Source: Spirometra erinaceieuropaei (Eukaryota; Platyhelminthes; Cestoda; Diphyllobothriidea; Diphyllobothriidae). From it: a stretch of DNA of 64,000 bases. Within the stretch, counting starts at the first letter, position 1. The number at the start of each line of letters is the position of its first letter. Of this stretch, positions 38,100 to 48,689 are shown piece after piece. A program made the position numbers and the translations under genes. The DNA lies in contig CACRXP010000232.1 in the NCBI GenBank assembly GCA_902702965.1, positions 124,101-188,100 of the forward strand, in the 5' to 3' direction. A model generated the notes under the pieces. The model had not been told where the DNA came from. It worked only from the letters and a program-made list of their open reading frames with translations, and ran no database searches.

Positions 38100-38350
38100 T
38101 ATCGGGTGGAAACGGCGGTGGAAACTAAGTGCCTCATCCGATACCAAGTATCGTCTCTCCTTATGACCCACAGGCCGCGGGAGGTGCCTTCCAAGGTCGA
38201 ACGTGATACGTTTAGAGAACTCAAGGCCAACATAGACCTCGCCACTATGCCAGCGGGCAAAGGACGTTCCATGGTTGTACTGGGCAGGACAGACAACCTT
38301 CAAAAAGCCAAAGGTTTGATAGAAGACAGAAGAACCCGGAAGATTGCTCC
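38100..38350 (+). pseudogene. PLE N-terminal reverse transcriptase fragment
   Basis: FRELKANIDLATMPAGKGRS followed by MVVLGRTDNLQKAKGLIEDR is the PLE block usually read as ILPADKGRSTVVL plus the Y.KK..LL.D segment, here with ADKG changed to AGKG. The remainder of the element is missing, but a PLE-type 3' tail with a hammerhead-like motif lies at 38750-38800 on the same strand. Confidence 0.7.
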
Positions 38351-38755
38351 GAATGCCGAAATTCTTGCGTGGGCCATGAGCAGCTTTAGTTATGCTTTAC
38401 TGGCTTCTAGCCTATTAAGAAATTCAATGATCTTCGCCTTCCACACCCGGCGCTGAGACTTCGCCTATGCGTAGTAATTAACCACTCGGGGAGTGAACAG
38501 GCGAGCAGTATTTTCAACGCCAGTGTCGGTGGGACAGATGGTCGAGCAATCATCGCACCAACATCCAACACCCGTGATAAAATAACAGTGCTTTACCATG
38601 CGAATGTCGGCCATCAAACAGTCATCACAACGAGTGCAACGATGCCTGATGAAGGCGGAGAGCCGTGAATATTCAGAGGTATGCCTAAGCGTGGCGACTG
38701 CACCTCGTAATTACGCAGCGCCTTGTGCGTAAACCACCAGTATCTGCTATTGTCT

Positions 38756-38789
38756 CTGATAATGAGTTCGGGTAGGAATCCGAAACGCC
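38756..38789 (+). ncRNA. Hammerhead ribozyme-like motif (PLE tail)
   Basis: The core is CTGATAA (G8 changed to A), stem II GAGTTC/GAATCC around GGGTAG, then GAAACGCC (U16.1 changed). Stem I pairs upstream TTGTCT with downstream AGACGA over 6 bp. Probably inactive because of two core changes. Confidence 0.55.
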
Positions 38790-38845
38790 AGACGAATAAA
38801 CCTCTTTTTCCAGCGATCTCGTCTCCTTCTTCATACATCACTTTC

Positions 38846-39600
38846 CATTAAAAATGCCTACATAAGTAGCCAGAATTTTACCATTTGTTTCGATGCTCAT
38901 GTAAATTCAGTTATATTTTATAGGAAACGTGCACAAAAATGTTCTCTCTTTTTTAGATATAGAAGCAGGTTGCGCCTTCGAATTTTATACCGAAAGAAAG
39001 ATTATCTTTCGATTTTAAAAGTTTTAATTATGAGAATTTCAAAATCGTGAAATTTTCAATCGAACATCCTCGCATCGGCACGTTCAAAATTGCCGCTTCT
39101 AACGTGTACAACATAGTCTATTCTCTACTTGATATCTCTCTCCTTCCGTGTAGAAAATTATGACCTTTCTTACGCGAAAGGTGCATGGCTTGTAGTCTCT
39201 GGAGCTTAAATGCAAGTACAACAGCAGGTCGAGTAAAAACTATTCGGGAACTAAGTAACTTTTTTTAACCAGAATATGCACTTTTTGAAGCATTAAATTT
39301 GGATAAGACGTAATTTTCCACCAAATATGTAAAAGAAAGAATATTTTGTATGTTCACAATAAAATTTATTTGAATATATAGGTGTATCGAAAACAATGGC
39401 AAAAATCCGGGCTACTTAAATGGACGTTTTTTTACAGCAATAAGTCTACGCAAACAGTCGATCAGGGGCTCATTCGAAAGCTGCATCCATACTTACCTGG
39501 AGCGTCTTGGCACTATGCCACAGGATAATTAATGTTGCAACCCTACTAAAGTAACCGTCGGAATTGAAAACACATTTCGGAATTGCGATACAAGCGAAAA
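38846..39600. mobile_element. Family 2-like element, both ends damaged
   Basis: It has arm sequence CCTACATAAGTAGCCAGAAT on the left, a centre with TTACGCGAAAGGTGCATGGC, and a right arm ending GAAAACACATTTCGGAATTG. The right terminus is interrupted at about 39600 by the PLE tail palindrome; ACCAACATTTCGCAATG after 39795 may be its continuation. Confidence 0.6.
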
Positions 39601-39666
39601 TGCGAGTTCCAGGAACAAGTTGATCAGAAGAAGAAGCGGTCACTGGAACAAGGGCTTTATTCGCCT

Positions 39667-39700
39667 GACGTTTCGGATTCTCACCTGAACACATCATCAG
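39667..39700 (-). ncRNA. Hammerhead ribozyme-like motif, minus strand (PLE tail)
   Basis: Reading the minus strand: CTGATGA, T, stem II GTGTTC/GAATCC around AGGTGA, then GAAACGTC. The conserved core is intact, but the sequence upstream of CTGATGA does not form a clean stem I. Confidence 0.6.
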
Positions 39701-39718
39701 ACAGAGTGGTCACTGTCT

Positions 39719-39752
39719 CTGATGATGGGTTCAAGTGAGAATCCGAAACGTC
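39719..39752 (+). ncRNA. Hammerhead ribozyme-like motif (PLE tail)
   Basis: CTGATGA, extra T, stem II GGGTTC/GAATCC (one G-U) around AAGTGA, then GAAA and the two-base-pair ACGT helix III with cleavage site C at 39752. Stem I pairs upstream TGTCT with downstream AGGCG (wobbles allowed). All invariant core bases are present. Confidence 0.68.
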
Positions 39753-39800
39753 AGGCGAATAAGTCCCTTGTTCCAACGGTCGGTTCTTCTTTTGACCAAC

Positions 39801-41079
39801 ATTTCGCAATGTCAGTCATCAGGCCATCATACAGTCTATCCATTTTTCTCGTCACGCTGTGTCTAAGGAATGAGTGGCACATCAACGTTCACCACAACCC
39901 CTTCTTATTAAAGGCAGATGAAGCGCCCTTAGAAACGGCGCAGATGATGCTAATCATTTGAACGATAACGAAATAAAGATCACTAGCTAGCTCGGCTATT
40001 ATTTAATTCGTGCCCAATGGTGCCCAGACAGTAGTCGATTTAACCAACATCACATTTTCCTCACAAGCATTGTTCAACCGCGTAGCCTGCGAAACATGTT
40101 CATCTCTAAGTAGCTCATGGGCAAACAGCGCTTTTCCTGCTCAAGCACAAATTACCGGTGGAGTCCAATTCATCCAAGATTTAGCCCAGCACGTAATGCG
40201 CAGTGCAGAAATGTACTCTTAGGGCATTTTAAAGGGTGAGAGTGTGGCTAGTAAAACCAGACATTCTGCAATGCAGGGTCTTTTAGCAAAGGTTTAAAAG
40301 GTGGACTTCCTGCCTGCCCTCCCCCTCAGCCAACTTGCCTTGTTTAATTTCTTAGGAAATTAGTGGGCGAACTAGGTGCAAATTTTCCAGAACAGCCCTT
40401 TTCATGCACGGTGCGAAAGTTACTATGGATATTTAAGCCAAAATCCATCAGCCAAGCGCACAATACTGCCGTAATTGTTACCGATGCGAAGGAAATTGCT
40501 CAGCTCAGTGTCACTTCATTTAGACACATCCAACCAGAATGCATGGATCATAAAAGTCTGATTAACATGGAATCTCGGTAAGCTACGGGTGACTGGGGAG
40601 TCGTTGCACAAAGTAAACTGTCTCCATTTCTACTTTCCGAAAGCGCCAGGTTAAGTAAATCGATCGAACCAGAGAGAAAGCAACAACATTATTTCCTTTT
40701 TATCCAATTGTGAAATTCTCATCCGCATCTGTGGAATTAAAACGCACGATAGCAAGAGAGAAGCTTGAGTACAGTCAATCCTCTAACCGCCTGAGCTACG
40801 AGGCATAAGCAGAGGGCCGGGATTCCAATCATATTTGAATCAAGTTACCCGCACAGAATGAACCATGTCTGAAACAATAAACTAACTGTCCGAGCAGGAA
40901 TTCCTAAGCAATCCACCTAGAATCCACCAAAGTTACTACTGGGTTTAATCTCTCAATTGGAGTTTTTAGCAGGGTTTGAATAGTTCAATTTGATCCAAAT
41001 GTGTGAGACTCGGTATCATATTGCGACAAGCTGCCACACCCCGCTCTTCGTTTTTTCCGGCGGCCAAACAAGATGAGGG
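39801..41079. other. No gene seen apart from the SINE head
   Basis: Unassigned sequence with the minus-strand SINE piece at 40745-40880. Confidence 0.4.
40745..40880 (-). repeat. tRNA-derived SINE head, minus strand
   Basis: On the minus strand TCAGACATGG ... GCGGGTAACTTGATTCAAAT is followed by GTAGCTCAGGCGGTTAGAGG and GACTGTACTCAAGC, parallel to 5846-5930. The B box is degraded. Confidence 0.5.
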
Positions 41080-41463
41080 TATCCGGTGTATGTGGTGTTC
41101 GCCTCTAGAAAGAGCCACGCAGTACATGCGCTGGACCAACAAGGGTCTAGGTTGGAGTCCAAAATGCGTATTCTGGAGTGCACGCCCATAAAAAATGCCT
41201 ATATTTCTAGTTCAGTGGCACAATTTGACACAGGCAGACACCGCACCAAATGGGGTTCGGGCCTCCCCCTTCCCTCATCTCCTTGGCGTATAAAATCCTT
41301 GTCAGTGTATTTTGCGCATCAGGGGGCGTGGAATGGTACACCTAGATGCGGGCTTTCCTCACACCAACCATCCGCACCCGGTTTTCTGGATTCTGTCTTA
41401 ACAGCGGGCACAGGTAGAGAAGGAGGAGAAAGTGCGGTAGACGGTGCACAGGTCTACTGTCAC
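41080..41463 (+). repeat. GC-rich dispersed repeat, copy 3
   Basis: It begins near ACATGCGCTGGACCAAC and ends GTGCGGTAGACGGTGCACAG, TCTACTGTCACT, immediately followed by the TA and left end of a family 1 element. Confidence 0.62.
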
Positions 41464-41465
41464 TA

Positions 41466-42402
41466 CAGTAGGTGGGCTAACTCATGACACGTCAACAGAA
41501 ATTACGAAATGCGTTTCCGTTTCGAAAAGGCTAATTAAGTAGGGTCGTAAAATCAATCATCATCTATAATAATTCGATCACCCCAGGACGCCGGCTTTCG
41601 AATTAAATTTTTCCTGGCTGCATGCAGAAACCATACTCCGTAAAAAAAATGCCCTTAATGATTCAGTTATATTTCATGGAAAACATGCATAAAAATATTC
41701 ATTCTTTTGCTCATTCGGTAGGAAACTGCGTGTTCTTTCAACTTTATACTCGAAGGGGAAACATAATTCTGTCTTATAAAACTTTTCCAATTTCCGAGTA
41801 ATTTTAAACCCGACCTGCACTTGCATTCAGGCTTCCCAAACTACAAGCCGTTTAATTTCCGCTTATGGAAAACCATACACTTGTAAACCACATTAAGAGG
41901 AGACCATATGGGGTTCATAAAATGAAGCAGTGGATTTGAACCGCATTGTTAACTTAACAAGCCACATTGGTAAATGCAGAGACATGACGTTTTATGAAGG
42001 TCCATTTCACGGTATTAAAAAATCTCACAATTGAAAACTTTTTAAAAACCAAATTAAACACTTCCTTCGAGTATAAAATCGAAAGAAGACGTAGTTTTCT
42101 ACCAAATAAGTTAAATAATGAATATTTTTTTGCATTTTTTCCATTAGATTAATTTACTCGTTTAGGGGCATCCAAAAGCAATGAAAAAATACGTGCTACT
42201 TAAGCAGTCGTTTTTACTGAGCGTAGTTTTTGTATGCAGCCGAAAGGAAGTTCCTTCGAAAGCCAGCATCCTGGGGTAACTGAATTAGTATATAATTATG
42301 CTGCGTGATGATTGATTTTACAACCCTGCTTAAGTAATCTTTTCGAAACGTAAACGCATTTTGGAACTTCTGTTGAGATTTCATGAGGTAGCCCACTTAC
42401 CG
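41466..42402. mobile_element. Family 1 element, full length
   Basis: The left end TA-CAGTAGGTGGGCTAACTCATG is the cleanest terminus in the window; the right end is TTCATGAGGTAGCCCACTTACCG. It directly abuts the 3' end of the GC-rich dispersed repeat at 41080-41463. Confidence 0.84.
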
Positions 42403-42480
42403 TTCACGCGAAGCTCACTGCCCCTCCTACCACCATATTGCGGTGGACATCGTCCGTCACGAAGGTCAAACTGTCGTGTA

Positions 42481-43463
42481 CAGTGAGTTACCTAACTCAT
42501 GAAATTCTGAAATGCGTTTTCGATTAGGAGCGATTACTTGGTCGCGGTTGTGATGTTGATTATCATAAGGCATACTCTTATAACACTTCGGACTCGGCAG
42601 GATGTCGGCTTTTAAATGCACTTCTTTTCAATCTCCTGGAGAAAGCAAACTCGGTAAAAAAATGATTACTTAAGTAGCACGCATTTTCCTTTTAATTTTT
42701 GATGGTCTTGCCAATTCAAAGATATTTTATAAAACCCATAAATAAAAATATGCTTTCTTTTAGTAAATCAATAGAGAATCACGTCTTCTTTATATTTTAT
42801 ACTTAAAGAAGGAGTATAATTAGGTTTTAAAAAAGTTTTCCAATTACCGAATAATTTGGGGCCTGATCATTCGTTGCATTAGCGATAAGTGATTTCAGTC
42901 TGCAAGTTGCATGCGTTCCACGTAAAGAAAATCCCATATTTTTCTATGCCATTAAAGAGATATCATACAGAGTCCATAAAATTTGGCAATGGATGCGGAC
43001 CATGTTGTTCATTTCATGAGAAGCAGTGGTAAACGTCCATGTACGATGCTATGTGAACTGACATTTCGCGGTCTTAAAAAGTCTCATAATTAGAAACTTT
43101 TTAAAACCTTATTATACTCCTTTCTTAAGTATAAAATATAAAGAAGACGTGATTCTCTATTGATTGACTAAAAGAAAGCACATTTTTATTTATGGGTTCT
43201 ATAAAATATCTTTGAGTTTGCAAGACCATCGAAAATCAATGGGAAAACTGCATGCTACTTAAGTAGTCATTTTTGTACCGAGTACGCTTCCTACAGGAGA
43301 TTGAAAAGAAGTGCATTTAAAAGCCGACATCCTGCCGAGTCCGAAGTGTTATAAGAGTATGCCTTATGATAATCAACATCACAACCGCGACCAAGTAATC
43401 GCTCCTAATCGAAAACGCATTTCAGAATTTCAGCCAACATTTCATGAGATAGGTCACTCACTG
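42481..43463. mobile_element. Family 2 element, full length
   Basis: The ends are TA-CAGTGAGTTACCTAACTCATG and CATGAGATAGGTCACTCACTG-TA. About 20 bp is deleted just inside the left end. Centre and arms are as in 36138-37127. Confidence 0.85.
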
Positions 43464-43763
43464 TATGTGTGTGTCTACACGCCCAATCCAATCCTCGTCT
43501 GGCTGGCAGGCCCCAACAGTCAACCAGAGAGGGGAGAGAAAATGATGCCGTCACTGCAGAACTCGCCCCTTAGCACATCTGCCTACCAATCGTCCTGTAT
43601 TGGAGGGTTGCCAACTCAGGAAGTGAGTATTTCACGCTGATTGGAGGACCCATGAGTCAGGCTCCAACGACCCACTCCTAATGCGACCTTCGCGGTTAAT
43701 TTACCCCATTTAACTATTCAGAGCGTCCGTTGTGTTTGCCATTCTCAGGAGTCATCTCTCAGA

Positions 43764-43873
43764 TCAGCGAATGAAAAGGCAGGGAACAGAGTTCACGAGC
43801 AGCACAGCGGGCCATTGGCTGGTATCGCCTATAAATCTGGCAACACGTCAAAGGCAGTCCAAACGCCAAGCAA
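43764..43873 (+). promoter_or_regulatory. Core promoter candidate of copy 1
   Basis: An ATTGG (inverted CCAAT) box at 43814-43818 and an ATAAAT box at 43831-43836 precede the ATG at 43874. The paralogue has the same two boxes with the same 17-bp start-to-start spacing. Upstream similarity continues back to GTCATCT at about 43752. The transcription start is not determined. Confidence 0.5.
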
Positions 43874-45457
43874 ATGCTTTCATCAGCACCTGTCCTGCTG
43901 GTTTACGTGACAGCAGCTTTGTGCTGCTCTTCAGCACCAAAGACGGAAACTGGTAGGCATAATCTGTTGTCGCGTCTTTTTTTCCTGCTCACAGGTGATG
44001 CTGCTTTTTTGTACACACTGACACCTGCCTTTTCAATTCCCCTGCCTTCTCCACAGCGATAAAAAAGTGTCCGACGACAGCTAGGCAAATCTCGATCGAG
44101 GATGTTACACTGAGTCTTCTCAGGGAGGTTGGAAGTTTATACTACGAAAAGCCGTATGCCGGTGAGAGCTACACGGAATTTTCTATGAGGATTGCCCTCG
44201 GGGAGACAAGACCACACTGCCAAATTTATGAGAAATTAACGCTCTACACGGTGCATTACTGCACTGTTAGGGCAGAAGGCGTCTCCTTTTGCCTGGAACG
44301 AACGTAAGTTATTGTCGCTGATGGATCTCGGGAAGTGTTAAATAAAATCCGGAAATGCGTCTTTCATTAGGAAGGATTACTTAGGTGGATTTGTAGTAAT
44401 TTCAGCATTCAACATAATCCCAGAATGCCAACTTTCGAACGTAATTCCACTAGGACGTCTGCAAAAACCGCCTTCCGCAAAAATAGTACTTTAAGTACTA
44501 TAAACCTGTTTGGCTTGTTTTCGCCCTGCATTTAAATTCAGATATATTTTATAAAAAACGTATACAAAAATATGTTCCTCCTAATCATTCGACGTAAATT
44601 ACGTCTTTTTCGAAACTTCATACAGGAAAAAGGAAGGTCTTTCGGTTTTAGAAAGTTTGTTATTATGCGTTTTTTCAAGACCGTAAAATTTCCTTCCAAG
44701 TATCAGCGTATCTGCCAGTTTATTAATGCTGCTCATAATGATTGCAAACGTTTTTGTACGATGTCGCCTATTCGTAGCGGCTTCGGGGGGAGTTGTGGTT
44801 TTCGCTAAATGGAAAGTATACGGCTTCTGGACTGCAAACGCTAAATGAATTTCAGAATTTCTGTTGACACTTCATGAGGTAGGCCACTGACTGTGAATAA
44901 CAGTATCCATTTAATGGTAAGGGGCGCTCACCGATCGTTCTTACGGAACTCACTCGTTCCGCTGTGCCTTATGGGCTCTCTCTCTGGAGCCCAACCAGCA
45001 GCCGCACAGCGGTGCATGATACACAACGTGTTGACTGTTAGCGATTTCTTGTATACTTGACCGCATTCGAAATTGCAACCTGTAAACTATGCAGTGGCTG
45101 TCTTTTAAAATAACATTTCCCTTACTTCTTTACTATTTCAGGAAGCAAACAGATGTGGCTTCTCGAGATCGGAAGCGGATGGAAATTTTCCGCTTTACTC
45201 TTCCAGTCGTCACGCTCCAAGCAGTGGTACATGAGCCGAACTGGATGCTATCCAGTTCTTCACCGCGCTTAATAGATCTTTCTCGACTGGGCATTCAGAA
45301 TATGACGGCAGAGGTTGACGCCGTCACGCAACCTCTCATTGGTCAACACCCAACGACGCCATGGCAGCTGGATGTTCTGAAGGATATCGACAGACTTTAC
45401 AGGCAGGCCCTTATCAGCAGAGGACAAGTTCAATGTCGGATAGAACAGAAAGAGTAG
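43874..45457 (+). CDS. Secreted protein of unknown family, copy 1 (3 exons, 213 aa)
   Basis: Exons are 43874-43952, 44057-44303 and 45142-45457; introns are 104 and 838 nt. Seen directly: both introns are GT-AG, the phases are 1 and 2, and the joined frame is open to TAG. Residues 1-21 are a signal peptide (hydrophobic core LLVYVTAAL, then CCSSA), so the product is probably secreted or enters the ER. The mature part has five cysteines, in the contexts KCP, PHCQ, HYCT, SFCL and VQCR. It has an N-glycosylation sequon (QNMT), a conserved PTTPWQLDVL stretch near the C terminus and no membrane segment after the signal. The start is the first ATG after the TATA-like box and aligns with the paralogue. 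Exons 1-3 match the gene at 51465-53296 without any indel. Intron 2 holds a family 2 inverted-repeat element. I do not recognise the family and assign no function. A host-interface or tegument secretion is conceivable but unsupported. Confidence 0.8.
44312..44893. mobile_element. Family 2 inverted-repeat element inside intron 2 of copy 1
   Basis: The internal block GGAAATGCGTCTTTCATTAG starting near 44352, and the right end ACTTCATGAGGTAGGCCACT followed by GACTG, match other family 2 copies. The left end is degenerate and starts after a TA at 44310-44311, only eight bases into the intron. It occupies about 580 of the 838 intron bases. It is shorter than full copies (about 1.0 kb), so it has an internal deletion. 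Confidence 0.6.
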
Positions 45458-46229
45458 TTTCGCGGATTTTGTCAAGAGTGTTTTGTGTGATTAATGGTAC
45501 TTGAGTTAAAATTCATGCGTTCAAGCACTGTACACACTGGGTACCGCATATATATATATATGTATATATACACGTTCACTAACTGTCGTTAAATGCCTTC
45601 ATATATGAGTTGCCTGCGTAAACAAGCGCTGCCGATGCGGCCTTATATGCGAATTTTCTCAGACATGGAGCTATTCATAAATTGTTCATTAATCAATAAG
45701 TCAAGTTTTGTTGAACGGTTGCGACGAACGTTCACTATCAATGACCAGAATGTACCGTTTACAAAGGCGGCTTAATTGGCCAGGATAAATAATGCGACAC
45801 TGTACACCACATTCTGCAGAATCTTCGGCAACGTTATAGAGACGGGCCCCACTTAACAGTCAGTAGACCGTGGATCGTGCCATACGTGGTTTTTGGTAAA
45901 GGGATTTTTATGGGCGGGGCAGAACGTTAGACAGTAAGCTGACAAAATTAAAGAAGACACAACAATTGTTGGAATTTATGACGAAAGTCTTATCCTACGC
46001 TTTTCTACGACAACGGAAATGAGAGTAGTAATAAAATAATAAACAAAAGGTAAATTGCAAATACTAAAGGATTTTGAGTTAAGGCGTAAGGTCGTGAGAA
46101 GTAATCGTTGTTGCCGGTGTGATTTCTGCAACAGCCTGCAAATGTATGCCAAGATAAAACCCCACATGACACGATCCACAGTCTACTGACAGTTAAGTAG
46201 GGTCCTTCTCTATATCGTTGCCGAATCTA
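45458..46229. other. 3' flank of gene copy 1
   Basis: It contains a TA-rich run (45548-45570) and the module landmark GGCTTAATTGGCCAGG (45769). A possible AATAAA lies near 45786, rather far from the stop; no clear polyadenylation signal is closer. Confidence 0.4.
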
Positions 46230-46815
46230 ACATTGAAAGTCCCAGCACGGACCTATCCCACTAAAATCGAATAGAGTTATCCGGGAGGGGGGCATTGACG
46301 CCAGTCCAATGAGAAGGGATAAGCCAGTCACGAGGCGGGGAGTGGGGGAGGGCGTGGGTGGGTGCTTAATCGAAACGGTACCAAGGCTCAAAGGCCATTT
46401 ATCCCACTTAAACAAAAGTCATAAGTGAATTAGAATAAAAGTCCTCATGTTGCAGCAATACTGCCTCTCCTGCAATAATGGAACTCACAAGCACAAGACG
46501 GTAATCAACGCTGAAAAATTACTAGGCGGAATGCACTAATTAGGCGTTATCATAGAAAAAGAACACGAGACCCACTGCACGTAGGAGGTGGAGTTGAGTG
46601 GACGGGTAGGAGAATATGCAAGTTTGTGTAATGTATAAACGGGGGCCGGGAGGTCAGAGGAGACACTATGGCGGACGTAGAAGACTGGCCTTCTGGCGTG
46701 GGTGACGGGGAGTTGGGTGTGAAACGCCCTCAAACGGTCAATTAGAGCCACATCAACGCGATTGCCTGGGGAAGTTTGGGCTATGTTACGTTGTACACAA
46801 CTCGACGCGGAAAGG
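46230..46815. repeat. Duplicated module, downstream part, copy A
   Basis: This block recurs at about 53880-54260 and 55976-56415. Shared landmarks are CCAAGGCTCAAAGGCCATTT (46381 on), ACTAGGCGGAATGCAC (46521 on) and the stretch from CACTGCACGTAGGAGGTGG to CAACTCGACGCGG. The last stretch is roughly 90% or more identical between 46555-46813 and 56155-56413 by eye. It follows gene copy 1 and is part of the segmental duplication. I see no gene in it. Confidence 0.75.
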
Positions 46816-46994
46816 CCTGTCAGAGTCCGGTTGAAATGGCTCGTGAATGACATCGATGTGGGCAAACACAAAAGAGCAGGTTAGAAAGTTAAGGCGAATA
46901 AACGATTTCCTTGCTGAAGCGCGTAGGAAGGATGACATAGAGATAAGCCATTGCTTGCCACAATCCTACGACATAATCAGACATGTGAAGAAAT

Positions 46995-47630
46995 GGACGC
47001 GGTCGCTGGGACAAAGGCTTTATTCGCCTGACATTTCGTAGGTCTTCATGATAAAAAAACGTATCATCTACGTATCGGAGCCACATTTTTGGTTTAAAGG
47101 TTCGCATAACTTCCTCTTCTAGCTGTTGTAGTACCAGTTCAGCCAGTAAACCTGATTTTGACGAGCGCATTGGTGTACAACTAATCTGCTGATAAAACTT
47201 TCCATCGAATTGGCAGTAGTTTTTCAGACAGACTCTAAGTATTTCTTAAATGTGTTGTATTGGAATGCTGGTGTGAATATCTTGCAGGCGTCGGGTTACG
47301 CGCTCAATCGTCAGGTCGTGTGGTATTGAAGAAAACAGGACAACCACAACAAACGGTAGGATACACTCATCCGGACCTACTTTGGGGACTTGTCCTGACA
47401 ATGTCGTGATAAAATTAGCAAAATTCTGCAACAATGGCATTCAACAGTCTCTTCTCTTTATCAGTTATCCAAGCCAACATGAGTTTAATAGTGTGGGCAG
47501 GGTGAAGTGAGTGAGAACAGACTTGAGGCCCCTTAACCTCTGTCAATTCAAGTCCAAAAGGTTCATTTGTGTTTTGCTTTCCCCTGCCCGATCTGGGGTT
47601 TTTTTCTGCAGACCTGTTAATGAACAAAGT
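46995..47630 (-). pseudogene. PLE reverse transcriptase core joined to 3' tail, minus strand
   Basis: Minus-strand reading from 47440: NFANFITTLSGQVPKVG, then FVVVVLFSSIPHDLTIERV where FDVVSLFTSIP is usual, so the first catalytic Asp is Val. A stop at about 47246 precedes NYCQFDGKFYQQISCTP, SGLLAELVLQQLEEEV and WLRYVDDTF (about 47060), with YVDD intact. Right after YVDDTFFYHED the frame runs into the PLE tail (GAAATGTCAGGCGAATAAAG, 47038 down to 47017), so the thumb, endonuclease and most of the tail are deleted. Sequence above 47450 on this strand is not clearly RT. Confidence 0.75.
47537..47620 (+). repeat. Short direct repeat, copy 1
   Basis: AATTCAAGTCCAAAAGGTT followed by a pyrimidine-rich stretch and CTGGGGTTTTTTTCTGCAGAC is echoed at 48020-48105. 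No coding sense was found. Confidence 0.5.
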
Positions 47631-48019
47631 GGATCACCTGAATTAGGGTTAAATGTCGCCTTCTCCAGACTCAGCTTTCAGAAAGGGCACAGGTGATCTG
47701 ACCGTTGGAACAGTAGGCAGATTAAGGTCACTGACCAACTAGTTTGCCACGTCATAAGTACACAGCCGTGGCGAGACATTGGTCACCAAAACCAAGACGG
47801 CAATCACTCTGCACACTCAAGTCAAACGCTTGCCCTGAACATGTTCGTCTCTGCGAGTTTCATGAATACCGACTGACTTTCAAGTACGGTGCGCATTTCG
47901 CGCTAAATGGTTCCGGGATGATCTAGCTCAACTTGAACTTTTGCAATGGGCACGCGGATCCAAAAAAGGAGTAGAGGACGTCAGGTCGAAGTTGGTGGGA
48001 CCAGTCGTTATGCACTCCA

Positions 48020-48105
48020 GCCTCCGTCACTTCAAGTCCAAAAGGTTACTTTCTGTCCCCTATCCTGTCTGGCATGCAGTTTTTTGTCAGACTTCAGACT
48101 CCGGA
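48020..48105 (+). repeat. Short direct repeat, copy 2
   Basis: CACTTCAAGTCCAAAAGGTT, then CCCCTATCCTGTCTGGCATG and a T-run, matches 47537-47620 with differences. Confidence 0.5.
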
Positions 48106-48576
48106 GTCCTTATAATACGTCCACTGACGCCCGACCTCCTTGACTATATACACGACGATGGCCGTATTTGTGAATGTTTGACTCGGGAGAGGGCCATCAT
48201 TAGATAGGCTTACAGCTTTTGAATAGCTACATATTAATAAATTTGTGAATATTGGAATATTTCCTGTTGGCTAAAAGAGGCGTATAGGCTCAAAAAATAG
48301 TACTGTTTTTACGATGAACATCACATGGTCTCAACATCGATAGGCTCGGCTCGGTGGATACATCCCGGTAATGGTCTTCACCGACGAGGTAAACAAGATG
48401 CAGTTATCCAGTACGCCTCTGTATCTCCACATCCGGCAGACCCTGAACTAATTTCCTCCAGCCCTCTCAAGTCCCCAGTCTTACTGAGAAGGCGACATAT
48501 AATATCGTGGACGATCCAGTGTAAGCACTACCAGCTTTCAACCAAACAAACGTCGTGACACAGTTAAAATTCGACT

Positions 48577-48683
48577 GCTGCCTAGGATGACCCAGTGGTC
48601 CTACTAAGGGGTGACAGTACCAGTGAAGCACGTCATCGGCAAGTTGACCATGGTTCATGGACTAGAAGTAGGCTGATGATGGT
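48577..48683. repeat. About 100-bp repeat, copy 1
   Basis: TGCCTAGGATGACCCAGTGG to ACTAGAAGTAGGCTGATG is repeated at 49030-49118. The two copies bracket the PLE fragment at 48690-49030, which may have inserted into or duplicated with it. Confidence 0.6.
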
Positions 48684-48689
48684 GAATTA

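Larger units (their letters stand above)
39605..39800. repeat. Head-to-head PLE 3' tails (palindrome)
   Basis: The left arm (about 39622-39705, minus-strand tail) and right arm (about 39715-39800, plus-strand tail) are inverted copies. Both contain the hammerhead-like core, then GGCGAATAA, CCCTTGTTCCA and an AAGAAGAAG or TTCTTCTTT stretch. The spacer is roughly 10-15 bp. Confidence 0.75.

Noticed and set aside
38625..38665. CCTGATGAAGGCGGAGAGCCGTGAA as another hammerhead
   Set aside because: It lacks the GAAA and cleavage triplet at the right distance; the CTGATGA alone is likely chance.
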